NCBI GenBank assembly: GCA_014058105.1
Contig: JACGCM010000560.1
Coordinates: forward strand, 2,294,001 to 2,358,000
Source: Kingdonia uniflora
Lineage: Eukaryota > Streptophyta > Magnoliopsida > Ranunculales > Circaeasteraceae
Reading direction: 5' to 3'
DNA length: 64,000 nt
Shown here piece after piece: positions 31,750-42,984 of the stretch (positions within the stretch are counted from its first letter, which is position 1; every line of letters begins with the position of its first letter). Below the pieces are notes generated by a model. That model was not told where the DNA came from. It searched no databases and saw only the letters and a program-made list of their open reading frames with translations. A program made the translations under genes and the position numbers.

Positions 31750-34700
31750 CTGCAACAATCAATCAAACGACAATTCAAACACTTAAATTGCATCCTATAA
31801 TGAATGAAAGAGATAGATAGAGAGAGAGACCCCAAATTAGAGTTTCTGCAACACTAGATTAAGATAGTGAGGGATTCGAGTGAGTTGTGAGAGATTTGAT
31901 GGAGAGACGGAGAGATGGAGAGAAGAAGAAGAAGAATCGGGTTATGGGAGAGAAACTAAAGTAACTTTTATGTGTTTTGTCCAAACTTCCCATAAGTATA
32001 AGAGTTAAAATCAATCTAGGCCGTCTATCTCCCTCCTTCCCACAAATCCCATCCCCTCTTTATCCTTGAGACAATGGTAGATATGTCTATACGAAAAACA
32101 CCGTTGCCTAATGTATAATAGATATATCATGATCTCTTGGTTAAATTTAGTAATTGAAGTCATTACTTCAAAATTTTCAGAGAGATGCAGTCTCAAAACT
32201 TTCACAGCTAAACATACCAACGAATATGACTTTATAGTTGAATGATGTTTGCTGCAATAGCAATATGAGTTGAATGGGAAGCGGTCTATAAGGTGAACTG
32301 ATCTTATAAGAGATCTTGAATTCTTTTATATGCTTCTTTTTTTGTTCCAACTGGCTGATTCTAAAATGTTTTGCTCATCTTTGTAGGAACAAGCAAACAA
32401 AATTAAAGAACATAAAAGCCAAGTAAAGAATCTTTATATGTAATTTGACTTTGTGTGAGAAGTCTTACCTCATGTGAGACGATCTTAAAGAACTTTGGAG
32501 TTTCATTATTTCATTTTGTGCCATTTTGTTGATTTTGAAACCTTTTGGCCATCATTTTAGGCTCAAACAAAGAGGATCGAAGATATTGTTTTATGTAATT
32601 TTGACAGAGTACTTAACCGAGGAAACCAAACAATGATCGTATTAGATCAGTTCTTACTAGGAGTGAAAATTGGTGGCATAATTAGCTATGGTAAATATGA
32701 TGCATGTAAACAGTTGTTTAAAAGTATTTAATCTTATTATGCAGGAATGTTAATTATTTTTGTTTGCAAAGAAAACTTGCATAAATGTATATTTAAAGGT
32801 TAAAACAAAACTAAAAAAGATTCACACTGTTGTAATTTACGAAGGATTGTTTCTTCTCAAGTTGTATTTGACATTCCATCTCTTCATACAAAGCATGTCG
32901 AATTTAATGTTGATGATATATGGTGTTTGAGCCGATATTTAATGATAATTGTAGAAGATAGAAATGTGTTAGCGTGTGCAAATGCATTATGTTCAAAATT
33001 ATGGTGAGTTTAAATTTTTGATCCTAGCAAAAGACAGAATTTGCATATCATTCTTATTTATTTACCCTTATTTTTAAGAAATGTGGCTTTAGAGCATCTT
33101 TAGGCAACTCTTCATATTGACTTAAAAACAAATTTGGATAACCAAATCCCTATAAAACACATATATCCGTCTTTCCAAATTAAAGTTAATGCATACGTGG
33201 AAATCAATTAAAACAAAATTTGCCCAAAATTAAAGGATTTTATGAAAAATTGACATGTAGCATTTGGCGAGTAATATTTGAGGAGTTGTAGTAAAAAAAC
33301 TATGATTTTTATTAGCCAATTAAGCCAAGTTTGGTGGTGGGAAGTCGACTACAGATTCTCTTAGCAACTAAAAAATCAAAAGATCGTCGCTACTATAGCA
33401 TGTCATCTTTACGGTAATACATCATCGTCACGATAATAGGAAATATAGTAATATAGAAAATACTAGTTGTATTCATAATTCAATAACTCAGTTACTTACT
33501 TACTGTAGAACATCTAATAGTAAATAGCATGTAAAAAATGACATCAATGAAAAGTAAAACAAGAGATAAAAAAAGTGCATAAAGTATCAGGAACTACAAC
33601 TTCCGTTTATTCATCTTTAACTCCTACAACCATATCATGAGTTGCCCCTTCCATCATTGATGAATATGCCCCATACCCGAACTCCTCAAACTTGTTAAGA
33701 ACTTCAGAACTTCCAATGCCACTTTACCTTTACCCAATGTCCGATATAACGCTATCAGCAAATTTAAAATCTCAGTGTTTAACAATCCTTTTTCCTCCTC
33801 ATTTTCTTAATTTTTTTTCCAATCTTAATGTTCAAAAGGTAAACCATAAAGTTCACTTTTTAAAATTGATTCTTAAGATTATGTGACCTTAATTCAGATG
33901 ATTTTACTTTCTTTCTAATACTTTCTGATTTTAGTCTCTTTGATATGGTTCCTCTACTTCATGAGTTTTACTTCTAATCAATCTATAGATTCATGAAACC
34001 TTTTTCAATTAGTAGTACATGATAAGAAAAAAGATCCATGTTTCTTTATCATAGATCTTGTTCCCATTGACCAACATATGATTATTGATCAGTGATTTCA
34101 TGGCCTCCTTATGAGAACCAAAGAATTTTTAAGTGAGCGTGTGTGCACTTTTGAATGAAATTATCCCATGGCGCAATGCGTGTTCAGATCTTCCAGTGAA
34201 ATACATGTACTCTATAACTTTGGGTGGAATTGCATTATGCCAATTCATGTCCATTATGTGTAGACAAGGATTGGGACACACCTAGAACTCTCAAGGAGAT
34301 TTGATGGAGAAATCACCAAAACTTAATGGAGCCCATAGACGATAATCTCATTTCTCACTTAAAAAGTATATTTTGGGAAAGTTGTCCTTCCAATGGCTAG
34401 GTGTACTATGTTGTAATTTTTGCCAAAGCCAATTATTATTATTAGTGATAATTTCATTAACTTAGATTGAGTACAATTGAGTCCGCGAGCATTGAAACTT
34501 GATGTCTTTCAATTTAAAATATTTTTATTTCTTCAGTGTATCAAATTTAGTAATAATGATATGGTTGTGTTTAATGATTTATGTAGCCAACCTGCTGCCT
34601 TAAATTTTTCCGATGCAGCCACAAAATTGAAAGATGTTGTGTCAAATGCCCAATAACTTCATAAGCAAGACCTGTTTTTGAGGTAGTGATTTATACCAAT

Positions 34701-35159
34701 TAGCTCTTTTTTGGCAATTCATTTAGTAAGATAAGGGTGATGATAACAATACCTATTAAGCAAATAACAATCAAGTTCCTTCTAAATATGTAAATAGAAA
34801 GGTTATATTCTTTTGTGTTCTGCATCAATAAATAAGTAAACATTGTTAAAAATAACAAATACCATTCACCCAAAATAATTCAAGAAAACCAAAATGTATC
34901 AACCATTAGGAGATAAACTGGTATGTTCTACCATTGTTTTTAATATAAGATATCACAAGAATGAAGACAATCATTATAGAACTCGTTAATATACTAACAC
35001 AAAACTAGCAACATATTTTTATATTCAAAATTTAGTAATATATCAAATAATTACACTCGACCCAACTTTAATCTAAAAAATAATACGCTTGCACGCACTA
35101 GCACCTACATAATTGCTTGTAGTACAGAAAATAGAAGTAAGAACCTTGAGTATAATTCT
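31750..35159. other. No gene recognised
   Basis: More than 3 kb of AT-rich DNA. The minus strand near 34290-34020 has a longish readable stretch (containing GRSEHALRHGIISF) with one stop that could be a gene relic, but I cannot name it. No repeats, hairpins or element ends stand out. Confidence 0.45.
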
Positions 35160-35579
35160 TGTTGTGACATTATCCATAATAATTCACTATTAAGATATTA
35201 CAATATTCCTAACAATATGACATTTAGCAAGAATAACTGACAAATGTACTTGGGGAGGGAGCATTTCATGAAGATATGATTGAAACTCTCAGTATGAACC
35301 CCACAGAAGAAGCAACAAGAAGTAGAGAGGATTATCCTCAAAAGAAGCCTATCTTACGTATTTAGAATACCCTTAAAGGCCTTCCAAGCAGTGAAACTAC
35401 TCTTAGGAGTAGAAATTTTATTTCAAACTATGAGGTACCAATCAATTAACAATTTTTGTTTTCTAATAACATTGTAAGTGCTAGATCGATATATCAACAT
35501 CATCATATCAGTGTTATAAACTGATCTGTTTAGCCATAAAATAATTTTCCAAATATCATTCATATATTCCTTAATGTTA
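35160..35579 (-). pseudogene. LINE zf-RVT fragment interrupted by an LTR element
   Basis: The minus strand reads STYNVIRKQKLLIDWYLIV, then TPKSSFTAWKAFKGIL, then CCFCGVHTESFNHIFMKCSL. This is the pattern of the zinc-binding domain downstream of plant LINE reverse transcriptase (W..K..P..SF.AW, then CxFCG..ES..H.F..C). Frames change between the parts. The segment ends at the target site of the LTR element starting at 35584. Confidence 0.6.
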
Positions 35580-35583
35580 TACC

Positions 35584-35980
35584 TGTAGGAGCACGCTCCC
35601 GCTAGCCACGAGGTGGGAGGTCGCACATCGACCTCACCATTAAAAACACGAACACTATAATAAGGTCGCCCATCGAGTAAGGTCAGAACAACGACGACCC
35701 TGTGTCTCTTCCCCACCCACGAGGAAGCACCCGAGCCCACGACCCTGTGAGGGTAACTTAGGAACTTCCCAGGGCACGTGATCAGGGGTGCTCCTAGGTT
35801 AAACCCTCCTTATAAATAGAAGAAAGAGGGCAACCTAAATGGGATCTTTCTTTTGAGCTTTTGACTTCAAGCCTGAGAGAAACCCATAACGAGTTGAGTG
35901 GTGCCCTCCTCCAGTTGAGCGATTCAAGCCTGGAACGATTAAAAACACATTGTCGTCTTTGAGAGAAATTAGCAGCTACA
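35584..35980 (+). repeat. 5' LTR of the array-filled element
   Basis: 397 bp, aligned with 40133-40555 from GACCTCACCATTAAAAACAC to AGAAATTAGCAG. The first 45 bp differ strongly between the two LTRs. Confidence 0.8.
35811..35818 (+). promoter_or_regulatory. TATA box in the 5' LTR
   Basis: TATAAATA in the context CTCCTTATAAATAGA. The same motif is kept in the 3' LTR at 40346-40353. Position in the middle of the LTR suits the U3/R boundary. Confidence 0.6.
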
Positions 35981-35998
35981 ATTGGCGCCGTCAGCATT
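35981..35998 (+). promoter_or_regulatory. Primer-binding region of the array-filled element
   Basis: ATTGGCGCCGTCAGCATT directly follows the LTR. Its first half matches the primer-binding regions of A, B and C. Confidence 0.65.
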
Positions 35999-36037
35999 CC
36001 ACGACTAAACGGCCTCTACAAGCAGCAATGGTCTACA

Positions 36038-36345
36038 TTGAGACCACCACTAGAAGCAGGTTATGGCGGAGATGAAAGCTGCCCTCCCCATTGAGATCAT
36101 CGATAGGAGCAGGTTGTGGCAGAGATGAGAGCTGCCCTCTCTTTGAGACTACCGCTAAGAGCAGGTTATGGAAGAGATGAGAGCTGCCCTATCTCTGAGA
36201 CCACCCCTGGGAGTAGGTTATGGCAGAGATAAGAGCTGCCCTCTCTCTGAGACCCCCACTAGGAGCAGGTTATGACAGAGATGAGAGCTGCCTCCTTGAA
36301 GACCACCGCTAGGAGTAGGTTATGGCAGAGATGAGAGTTGCCCTT
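36038..36345. repeat. Tandem array 1 (about 50-60 bp unit, six copies)
   Basis: Unit core GGAGCAGGTTATGGCAGAGA followed by TGAGAGCTGCCCTCTCTCTG and GACCACCGCTA. Six imperfect copies. No open frame runs through it. Confidence 0.85.
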
Positions 36346-36369
36346 TATACCAAGACCACAACTAAGATG

Positions 36370-38335
36370 AGATAACAAGCCCTTGCTCTCATATGAGCCC
36401 TTGCTCATGAAATGAGCCCGTACTCTCAATCTTGCCTCTTGCTCTCATATGAGCCCTTGCCCTTACGATGAGCCCCGTATTCTCATATGATCCCTTGATC
36501 ATGTATAAAGCCCCTTACTCTCATATTGAGCCCTTGCTTTCATTCGAGCCCTTTGCTCCTAATCGAGCCCTTCCTCCCATATGAGCCCTTGCTCATGTAA
36601 CAACCCCATACTCTCATACAAACCCTTGCCCATGTAATGAGCCCATGTTCTCAATCGAGCCTCTTGCTCTGATATGAGCCCTTGCTCTCAATCGGCCCCT
36701 TGCTTTCATATTAGCCCTTGCTCATGTAATGAGCCCATGCTCTCAAACGAGCCTCTTGTTCTCATATGAACCCTTGCTCATGTAACGAGCCCATACTCTT
36801 ATATGAGCCCTTGCTCATGTAATGGTCCTATGCTCTCAATCGAGCCTCTTACACTCATATGAGCCCTTGCTCTCATTCGAGCCCCTAAGTCTCATATGAG
36901 CCCTTGCTCATGTAACGAGCCCATAGTCTCATATGAGCCCTTGCTCATGTAATGATCCAATATTCTCAATCGAGCCTCTTACTCTCATATGAGCCCTTGC
37001 TCATATAATGAGCCCATGCTCTCAATCGAGCCTCTTACTCTCATATGAGCCCTTGCTCATGTAATGAGCCCTTGCTCTCAATCGAGCCTCTTGCTCTCAT
37101 ATGAGCCCTTGCTCAAATAGCGAGCCCTTTCTCAAATTAGAGCCCCTTGCTCTCAATCGAGCCCTTGTTCTCATATGAGCCCTTGCTCATGTGACGAGCC
37201 CATACTCTCATATGAGCCCTTGCTTATGTAATGAGCCAATGCTCTCAATCAAGCCTCTTGCTCTCATATGAGCCCTTGCTCATGTAACGAGCCCATACTC
37301 TTATATGAGCCCTTGCTCATGTAATAAGCCCATATTCTCAATCGAGCCTCTTGCTCTTCTATGAGCCCATGCTAATGTAATGAGACCATGTTCTCAATCG
37401 AGTCTCATGCTCTCATATGAACCCTTGCTCAAATAACGTGCCCTTACTATCATTTGAGCCCCTTGCTCTCAATCGAGCCCTTGCTCTCATATGAGCCCTT
37501 GCTCATGAAATGAGCTCATACTCTCAATCAAGCCTCTTACTCTCATTTGAGCCCTAGCTTAAATAATGAGCCCTTGCTCTCATATGAGCCCTTGTTCATG
37601 AAATGAGCCCATGTTCTCAATCGAGCCCTTGCTCTCATATGAACCCTTCCTCATGTATCGAACCCCTTGCTCAAATAATGTGCCCTTACTCTTATATGGC
37701 CCTTGCTCATGTATCGAGCCCCTTGCTCATATGTGAGCCCTTGCTCAAATAATGTGCCCTTACTCTCATATGAGCCTTTGCTCATGTATCAAGCCCCTTG
37801 CTCTCATATGATCCCTTGCTCTCATTTGGGCCCTTGCTCTTAATCGAGCCCTTACTCTCATATGAGCCCTTGCCCATGTAGCGAGCCCATACTCTCTTAT
37901 GAGCCCTTGCTCATGTAATGATCCCATGCTCTCAATCGAGCCTCTTACTCTCATATAAGCCCTTGCTCATGTAATGAGCCCATGCTCTTAATCGGGTCTC
38001 TTGCTCTCGTATGAGCCCCTGCTCAAATAACGAGCCCTTGCTCTCATATGAGCCCTTGCTCTCATTCGAGCCCCTTGTTCTGAATTGATCCCTTGCTCTT
38101 ATATGAGCCCTTGTTCATGTAGCGAGCCCATACTCTCATATGAGCCCTTGCTCATGAAATGAGCCCATACTCTCAATCGAGCCTCTTACTCTCATGTGAG
38201 TCCTTGCTCATGTAATGAGCCCATGCTCTCATTCGAGCCTCTTACTCTCATATGATCCCTTGCTCATGTAATGAGACCATGCTCTCAATCAAGCCTCTTG
38301 CTCTCATATGAGCCCTTGCTCAAATAATGATCTGT
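36370..38335. repeat. Tandem array 2 (about 56 bp unit, about 2 kb)
   Basis: The unit consists of variants of GAGCCCTTGCTCATGTAATG, AGCCCATGCTCTCAATCGAG and CCTCTTGCTCTCATAT. It is itself built of related 14-20 bp sub-units around GAGCCC..TGCTC. The palindrome CTCATATGAG recurs at unit junctions. More than 30 units, with variable unit order. Confidence 0.9.
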
Positions 38336-38339
38336 TCTC

Positions 38340-39420
38340 GCAACATACGAAAGTCATTTTTTGACGCAAAAACAAAATTACATAACTGGGGGCGTCCTTG
38401 AAGTAATCCATCCTCGCAAAGTACAAAAGGCGGGGCATCCTTAAAGTAGGTCGTCCTCGCAAAATACGAGAGTCATTTTTTGACGTAAAAGAGAATTTAC
38501 AAGACTGGGGGCATCCTTCGCCCTCACAAAGTACAAAAGACGGGGCGTCCTTGAAGTAGGCCGCCCTCGCAACGTACGAAAGATAGGGCATCCTTGAAGT
38601 AGGTCATCCTCGCAAAATACAAAAGTTATTTTTTGACGTAAAGACGAAATTACATAGCTGGGGGCGTCCTTGAAGTAGGCCGTCCTCGCAAAGTACGAAA
38701 GATGGGGCGTCCTTGAAGTAGGTTATCCTCGTAAAATACGAAAGTTGTTTTCTGAAGTAAAAACAAAATTACAAGACTTGGGGCGCCCATGAAGTAGGCC
38801 ACCCTCGCAAAGTACGAAAGACGGGGGGCGTCCTTGAAGTAGGTCGTCCTCGCAAAATACGAAAGTCATTTTTTGACGTAAAAATGAAATTACAAGACTG
38901 GGGGAATCCTTGAAGTAGGCCGCCTTAGCAAAGTACGAAAGACGGGGCGTCCTTGAAGTAGGCCATCCTCGCAAAATACGCAAGTCATTTTTTGACGTAA
39001 AAACAAAATTACATAACTGGGGGCGTCCCTGATGTAAGCCGTCCTCGTAAAGTGCGAAAGACAAGGCGTCCTTGAAGTAGGTCGTCCTCGCAAAATATGA
39101 AAGTCATTTTTTGACGTTAAAACAAAATTACAAGACTAGGGGAGTCCTTGAAGTAGGCCGCCCTCTTAAAGTATGAAAGATGGGGCGTCCTTGAAGTAGG
39201 CCGTCCTCGCAAAATATGAAAGTCGTTTTTTGACGTAAAAATGAAATTACATAACTGGGGGCGTCCTTGAAAGACCATCCTTACAAAGTACGAAAGACGG
39301 GGCGTCCTTGAAGTAGGTCGTCCTCGCAAAATACGAAAGTCATTTTTGACGTAAAAATAAAATTACATAACTGGGGGGGGGGTCCTTGAAGTAGGCCGCC
39401 CTCGCAAAGTACGGAAGTCA
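38340..39420. repeat. Tandem array 3 (about 120 bp higher-order unit, nine copies)
   Basis: Each unit contains two related segments of about 42 bp beginning GGGGCGTCCTTGAAGTAGG, followed by a segment with TCATTTTTTGACGTAAAAAC. The TTTTTGACG landmark recurs at about 118-121 bp intervals, apart from one interval of about 150 bp. Long minus-strand frames here are repeat artefacts. Confidence 0.9.
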
Positions 39421-40132
39421 GGCTTTGGCGCATAAACCATCCAACAGGTACGGCCAACGTTATCTTGTCCAACGAGAACTCTTTAAATTTTGGGGAGCTC
39501 CAAAAAGTTCCCAAGTACTTTCTCATATGGTCGTTACAATGTCCAACGTGGACTACTAAAAAATTGCTGGTTTGAAAATGATTTGACATAAAAAAGTTGA
39601 ATCGAAATGCTGCATTTCCTTAGGAAGGGACGAATTGTCCACTTTTGCTGGCCCATAGCGTATTGGATATCGCTAGGGTGGACCGTGCCAAGTCAATGAT
39701 TATATGGAAAAGATACGAGCTGTCACGAAGAGTAGTCCTATGAAAACACACTTCATAAGGATGTGTGAGTGGAGATTGCCTATTTTATTTAAGTAATTTT
39801 TTAATATTATGCTCAATATAAACATTAAATATTACGCTCGTTCCCAAAGAGCACAACTATGAGCTGCCTAGCTAGAAGAGCATGTGCTCGCGCATGAAGA
39901 GTCTGCCCTGAAAGAGTGAGTGGTGCCCTATTATGGTAAGACATTTCAAGCCTCAAACACAATAATAAGGATTGTGGCCCTCAAATTTTATAAGTAAAAT
40001 ATATCTGTTAGCTGACGTTTTGACCGTCCAACGAGACCCACACTCACATGCTTTAAAAGAGCCCGATCACTAAGAGGCCCATTTTTGTTGGCCGATGAAT
40101 TGATAGAACTAAGTCACACTCATTTTTTGCTC

Positions 40133-40555
40133 TGTAGACTTTTAGGGCGACTCAGCTCGTCCTCGACCTCACCATTAAAAACACGAACACTATAATAAGG
40201 TCGCCCATCGAGTAAGGTCAGAACGACGATGAACCTGTGTCTCATCCCCACCCACGAGGAAGCACCCGAGCTCACGATTCTAAGAGGGTAACTTAAGAAC
40301 TTCCCAGGGCACGTGATCAGGGGTGCTCCTAGGTTAAACCCTCCTTATAAATAGAGGAAAGAGGGAAACCTAAAGGGGATCTTTCTTTTGAGCTTCTGAC
40401 TTCTTCCGCCTCTTCTACTTCAAGAGCTTGAGACGATTAGAAAAACCAGAGAGAAAACTGGAACGAGTTGAGTGGTGCCCTCCTCCGGTCGAACGATTCA
40501 AGCCCAAAGCGATTAGAAACACATTGTCATCTCTGAGAGAAATTAGCAGACTGCA
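40133..40555 (+). repeat. 3' LTR of the array-filled element
   Basis: 423 bp, starts TGTAGACTTTTAGGG and ends GCAGACTGCA. It is longer than the 5' LTR because of an extra stretch around 40410-40455 (CTTCCGCCTCTTCTACTTCA region). Confidence 0.75.
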
Positions 40556-40560
40556 ACACC

Positions 40561-42170
40561 AGTGTCCCTAATTTTATTAGGTGTTGTACAATTGCAGGGT
40601 CTTCACTGGTGTATTGGTATTTGAGCTTCAAACACCAAATCAAATGTCTCAACAACTTTTGATAGGAAGAGTTAGTTTTTGATACATTAAAATCTTCATC
40701 TCCTCGTATCAACAACAAACCCCAAATTTTAATGGTATTCGGATGTGGATTAGTGGTTTTGAGATTTTTGGGGAAGTCAAAATACCCACCATTGATTAAA
40801 GCATAAATTAAATGGTGGTGGTTAAGAGATTTAATTTATTAAAAGGAAAATTAAATGATGTGCTCATGACATTGAAAAGATAAGTAAATAATAAAGGGTA
40901 AACTTAGTATTTTTAAAGAATTTATGAATTTTAAGGTCCAAAAGCTAAAAATGATAATCAATTGGTGTTAGCCCAATTCGTGGTTATTTTGTAGGGTCTA
41001 AAAGCTAATTTTCCCCTTGCCACATGTCAGATTTTTTCATATTTTTAAGCCTACGTGGCTGCTAGCTGATGTTCTTAGAGGTCAGTCGTCCCAACCCCAA
41101 ACCTTGTTTGGGCTCCACTCAAATATATATTCTAACATAATGCATGTATAAAATATTATACACAACTGTGCGTATAAAAATGAAGCCACTTTGCCAAGTA
41201 CATTCTTAATGGAAGTGCAAGAATAGGCCTGGCAATGGGGTGTGTTTTCTTATACTACCCCCATTCTCATCCCCTTTTACAATAACTACTACTAAAATTG
41301 CTTGTTAACTTATTTATCCTAATTGGGGATTCTCAAAATCCACACCTATTTATCCTAATTGCTCGTTTTTCAAATCAAAGACCTACTTAATAATATATTA
41401 AAAGGGCAAGTAGAGTGTCAATCCACTGAGACGTACATTATTTTAGGGAAACTAAAATCTAGGGGAAATAGGGATTTGTTTCATTAGAATTCTCGTTAAA
41501 CTTGGTTTTGAAAATGATTATTAAGAGTAACTAGACTTTTAAATTCTACTCTATATTAGTTTATTATGATTTAATTTAATAGTTTTTTTTGGTCTCCTCA
41601 TCGAATTTTCTCTTTCGAATTGAATTTGCAGGGTTTAGAGTTCTTTTCTAATTTCTCTGTTACAAGCAAATTAGAGAACCCAATCCGTTGTAATCTAGAT
41701 TCAAACCCTAGGTTTTTGACCTAAGTCTTACTCCCTTTCTTTTGAAACATGAGTAATTCCTAGGTTTAGAGGTCACTAAGTGGTATGAGAAATCAGTTTC
41801 TTTTCAAAATATTAATACCACTTTTAAGTTAGAATTGTTCTCCTCCTCTCCTAACTTGTTGGGTTTAAGAGAACTGAAAAACAACCCTAAAGAGTGAAGA
41901 TAGACCTCTAAGTCAGACCTATAACCTACAAGAAAATCCTAATAGACACCTATATAGTTTCCTCCTCAGATCTAGTCTAAGGGGATTAACACTGCAACAT
42001 CTTAATAAGCAAAAGTAATGAAGGAAATTGAAATAACTTTCATTAAACTTAAGATTTGAAGTAAGAGATACAAACTCAATTCTCAAGCTCTCCAAAACCC
42101 TGTAAAAATGAAATGTGGGTTTGGAGAGCAAAAATTGATTCTTAAATAGAAAAACTATGAGGTTTGAAGT
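40561..42170. other. No gene identified; one readable minus-strand segment
   Basis: Next to the LTR element the minus strand (40718-40561) reads KLLRHLIWCLKLKYQYTSED with a preceding RGDEDFN segment. It looks like real protein sequence but I do not recognise it. It may belong to the sequence interrupted by the LTR element. The rest to 42170 is AT-rich without recognisable features. Confidence 0.4.
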
Positions 42171-42984
42171 GTCTTAACTAGGGCTGTCAATGGACCGGAT
42201 CGGGGCAGGATCATGGTCAATCCTGACCCGATCCGTTAAGGAATACAACGATCCTGACCCGATCCGTGATCCTAAAGGATCACTAATTTTGCGATCCTGA
42301 CCCGATCCTTTAAGGATCTCGGTGATCTTTACCCGACCTGATCCGATCCGATCCGTTAAGCTTTGATTTTTGGCAAACAACATATAAGTTGAGAATTAGT
42401 ACAAATAAAAAGATGTATTATATTTGTAATTTTGCATATATTATATCCATGTAAAATATAGAGTTAGAGACTCATTTTGTACATAACCAAAATCTATGAG
42501 CTCTTAAAACATTGTAACAAATTCACAGGACTTCAAAATCTTAAGCATCCATATGACTTCAAAATGTGAAGCATGAGCATCCATAGGACTTCAAAATGTA
42601 GAGCATCAGAGCATCCATAGGACTTCAAAATCATGTAACCTATTTGTAAATAAAATCAAGTTGATAGTTATAGGATGAAGTTGGGGCGTTATGAGAATTG
42701 AGATTGCGAGTTGAGAGATGAGAGCCCTAGTTTGGTGACTACTAATCTATCATCTATGAATCATAATTTCATATTACTTAAAGTCTTAAATACCCTTAAC
42801 GGATTGGGTTTTTAACGGATCGGGTCAGGGTGAATCTTATCCCGGTCCGCCAACTAAAGGGTAGGATCACTAACGGATCGGGTCGTGGAGGATCAATTTT
42901 TTTCCGATCCTGATCCTTTGTTAACGGATCAGACCGGATCGGATACCGGGTCAAATCCTACCCATTGACAGCCCTAGTCTTAAC
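42171..42984. mobile_element. hAT-type MITE with terminal inverted repeats and 8-bp target duplication
   Basis: The element proper is 42179-42976 (798 bp). It begins TAGGGCTGTCAATGG and ends in the inverted copy CCATTGACAGCCCTA. Both sides carry GTCTTAAC (42171-42178 and 42977-42984), a perfect 8-bp duplication as made by hAT transposases. The subterminal regions are packed with GATCCG/CGGATC motifs (for example CCCGATCC and GGATCGGG) in both orientations, as expected for transposase-binding repeats. No transposase is encoded, so it is non-autonomous. Confidence 0.9.

Larger units (their letters stand above)
35584..40555 (+). mobile_element. Non-autonomous LTR element filled with three tandem arrays
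   Basis: Two LTRs (35584-35980 and 40133-40555) flank an interior with no coding capacity. The 5' LTR starts TGTAGGAGC and ends CTACA, followed by ATTGGCGCCGTCAGC, a gypsy-type primer-binding motif. The flanks are ATACC (35579-35583) and ACACC (40556-40560), a 5-bp target duplication with one mismatch. The interior holds three unrelated arrays (36038-36345, 36370-38335, 38340-39420) and about 700 bp of single-copy DNA. It fits the large non-autonomous LTR derivative (LARD) class. It must have depended on another element's proteins. The purine tract expected before the 3' LTR is not obvious. Confidence 0.75.

Noticed and set aside
36038..39420. Regularly spaced repeats that might suggest a CRISPR array
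   Set aside because: Units are contiguous, degenerate and lie inside a plant LTR element; no unique spacers and no cas genes.
38304..39589. Several long minus-strand frames with repeated RGRPTSRTPRLSYF-type peptides
   Set aside because: They are translations of the 120-bp tandem array, open because the unit lacks stops in that frame.
42179..42976. GATCCG-rich region as a simple satellite
   Set aside because: Terminal inverted repeats and a perfect 8-bp target duplication show that it is a transposon.
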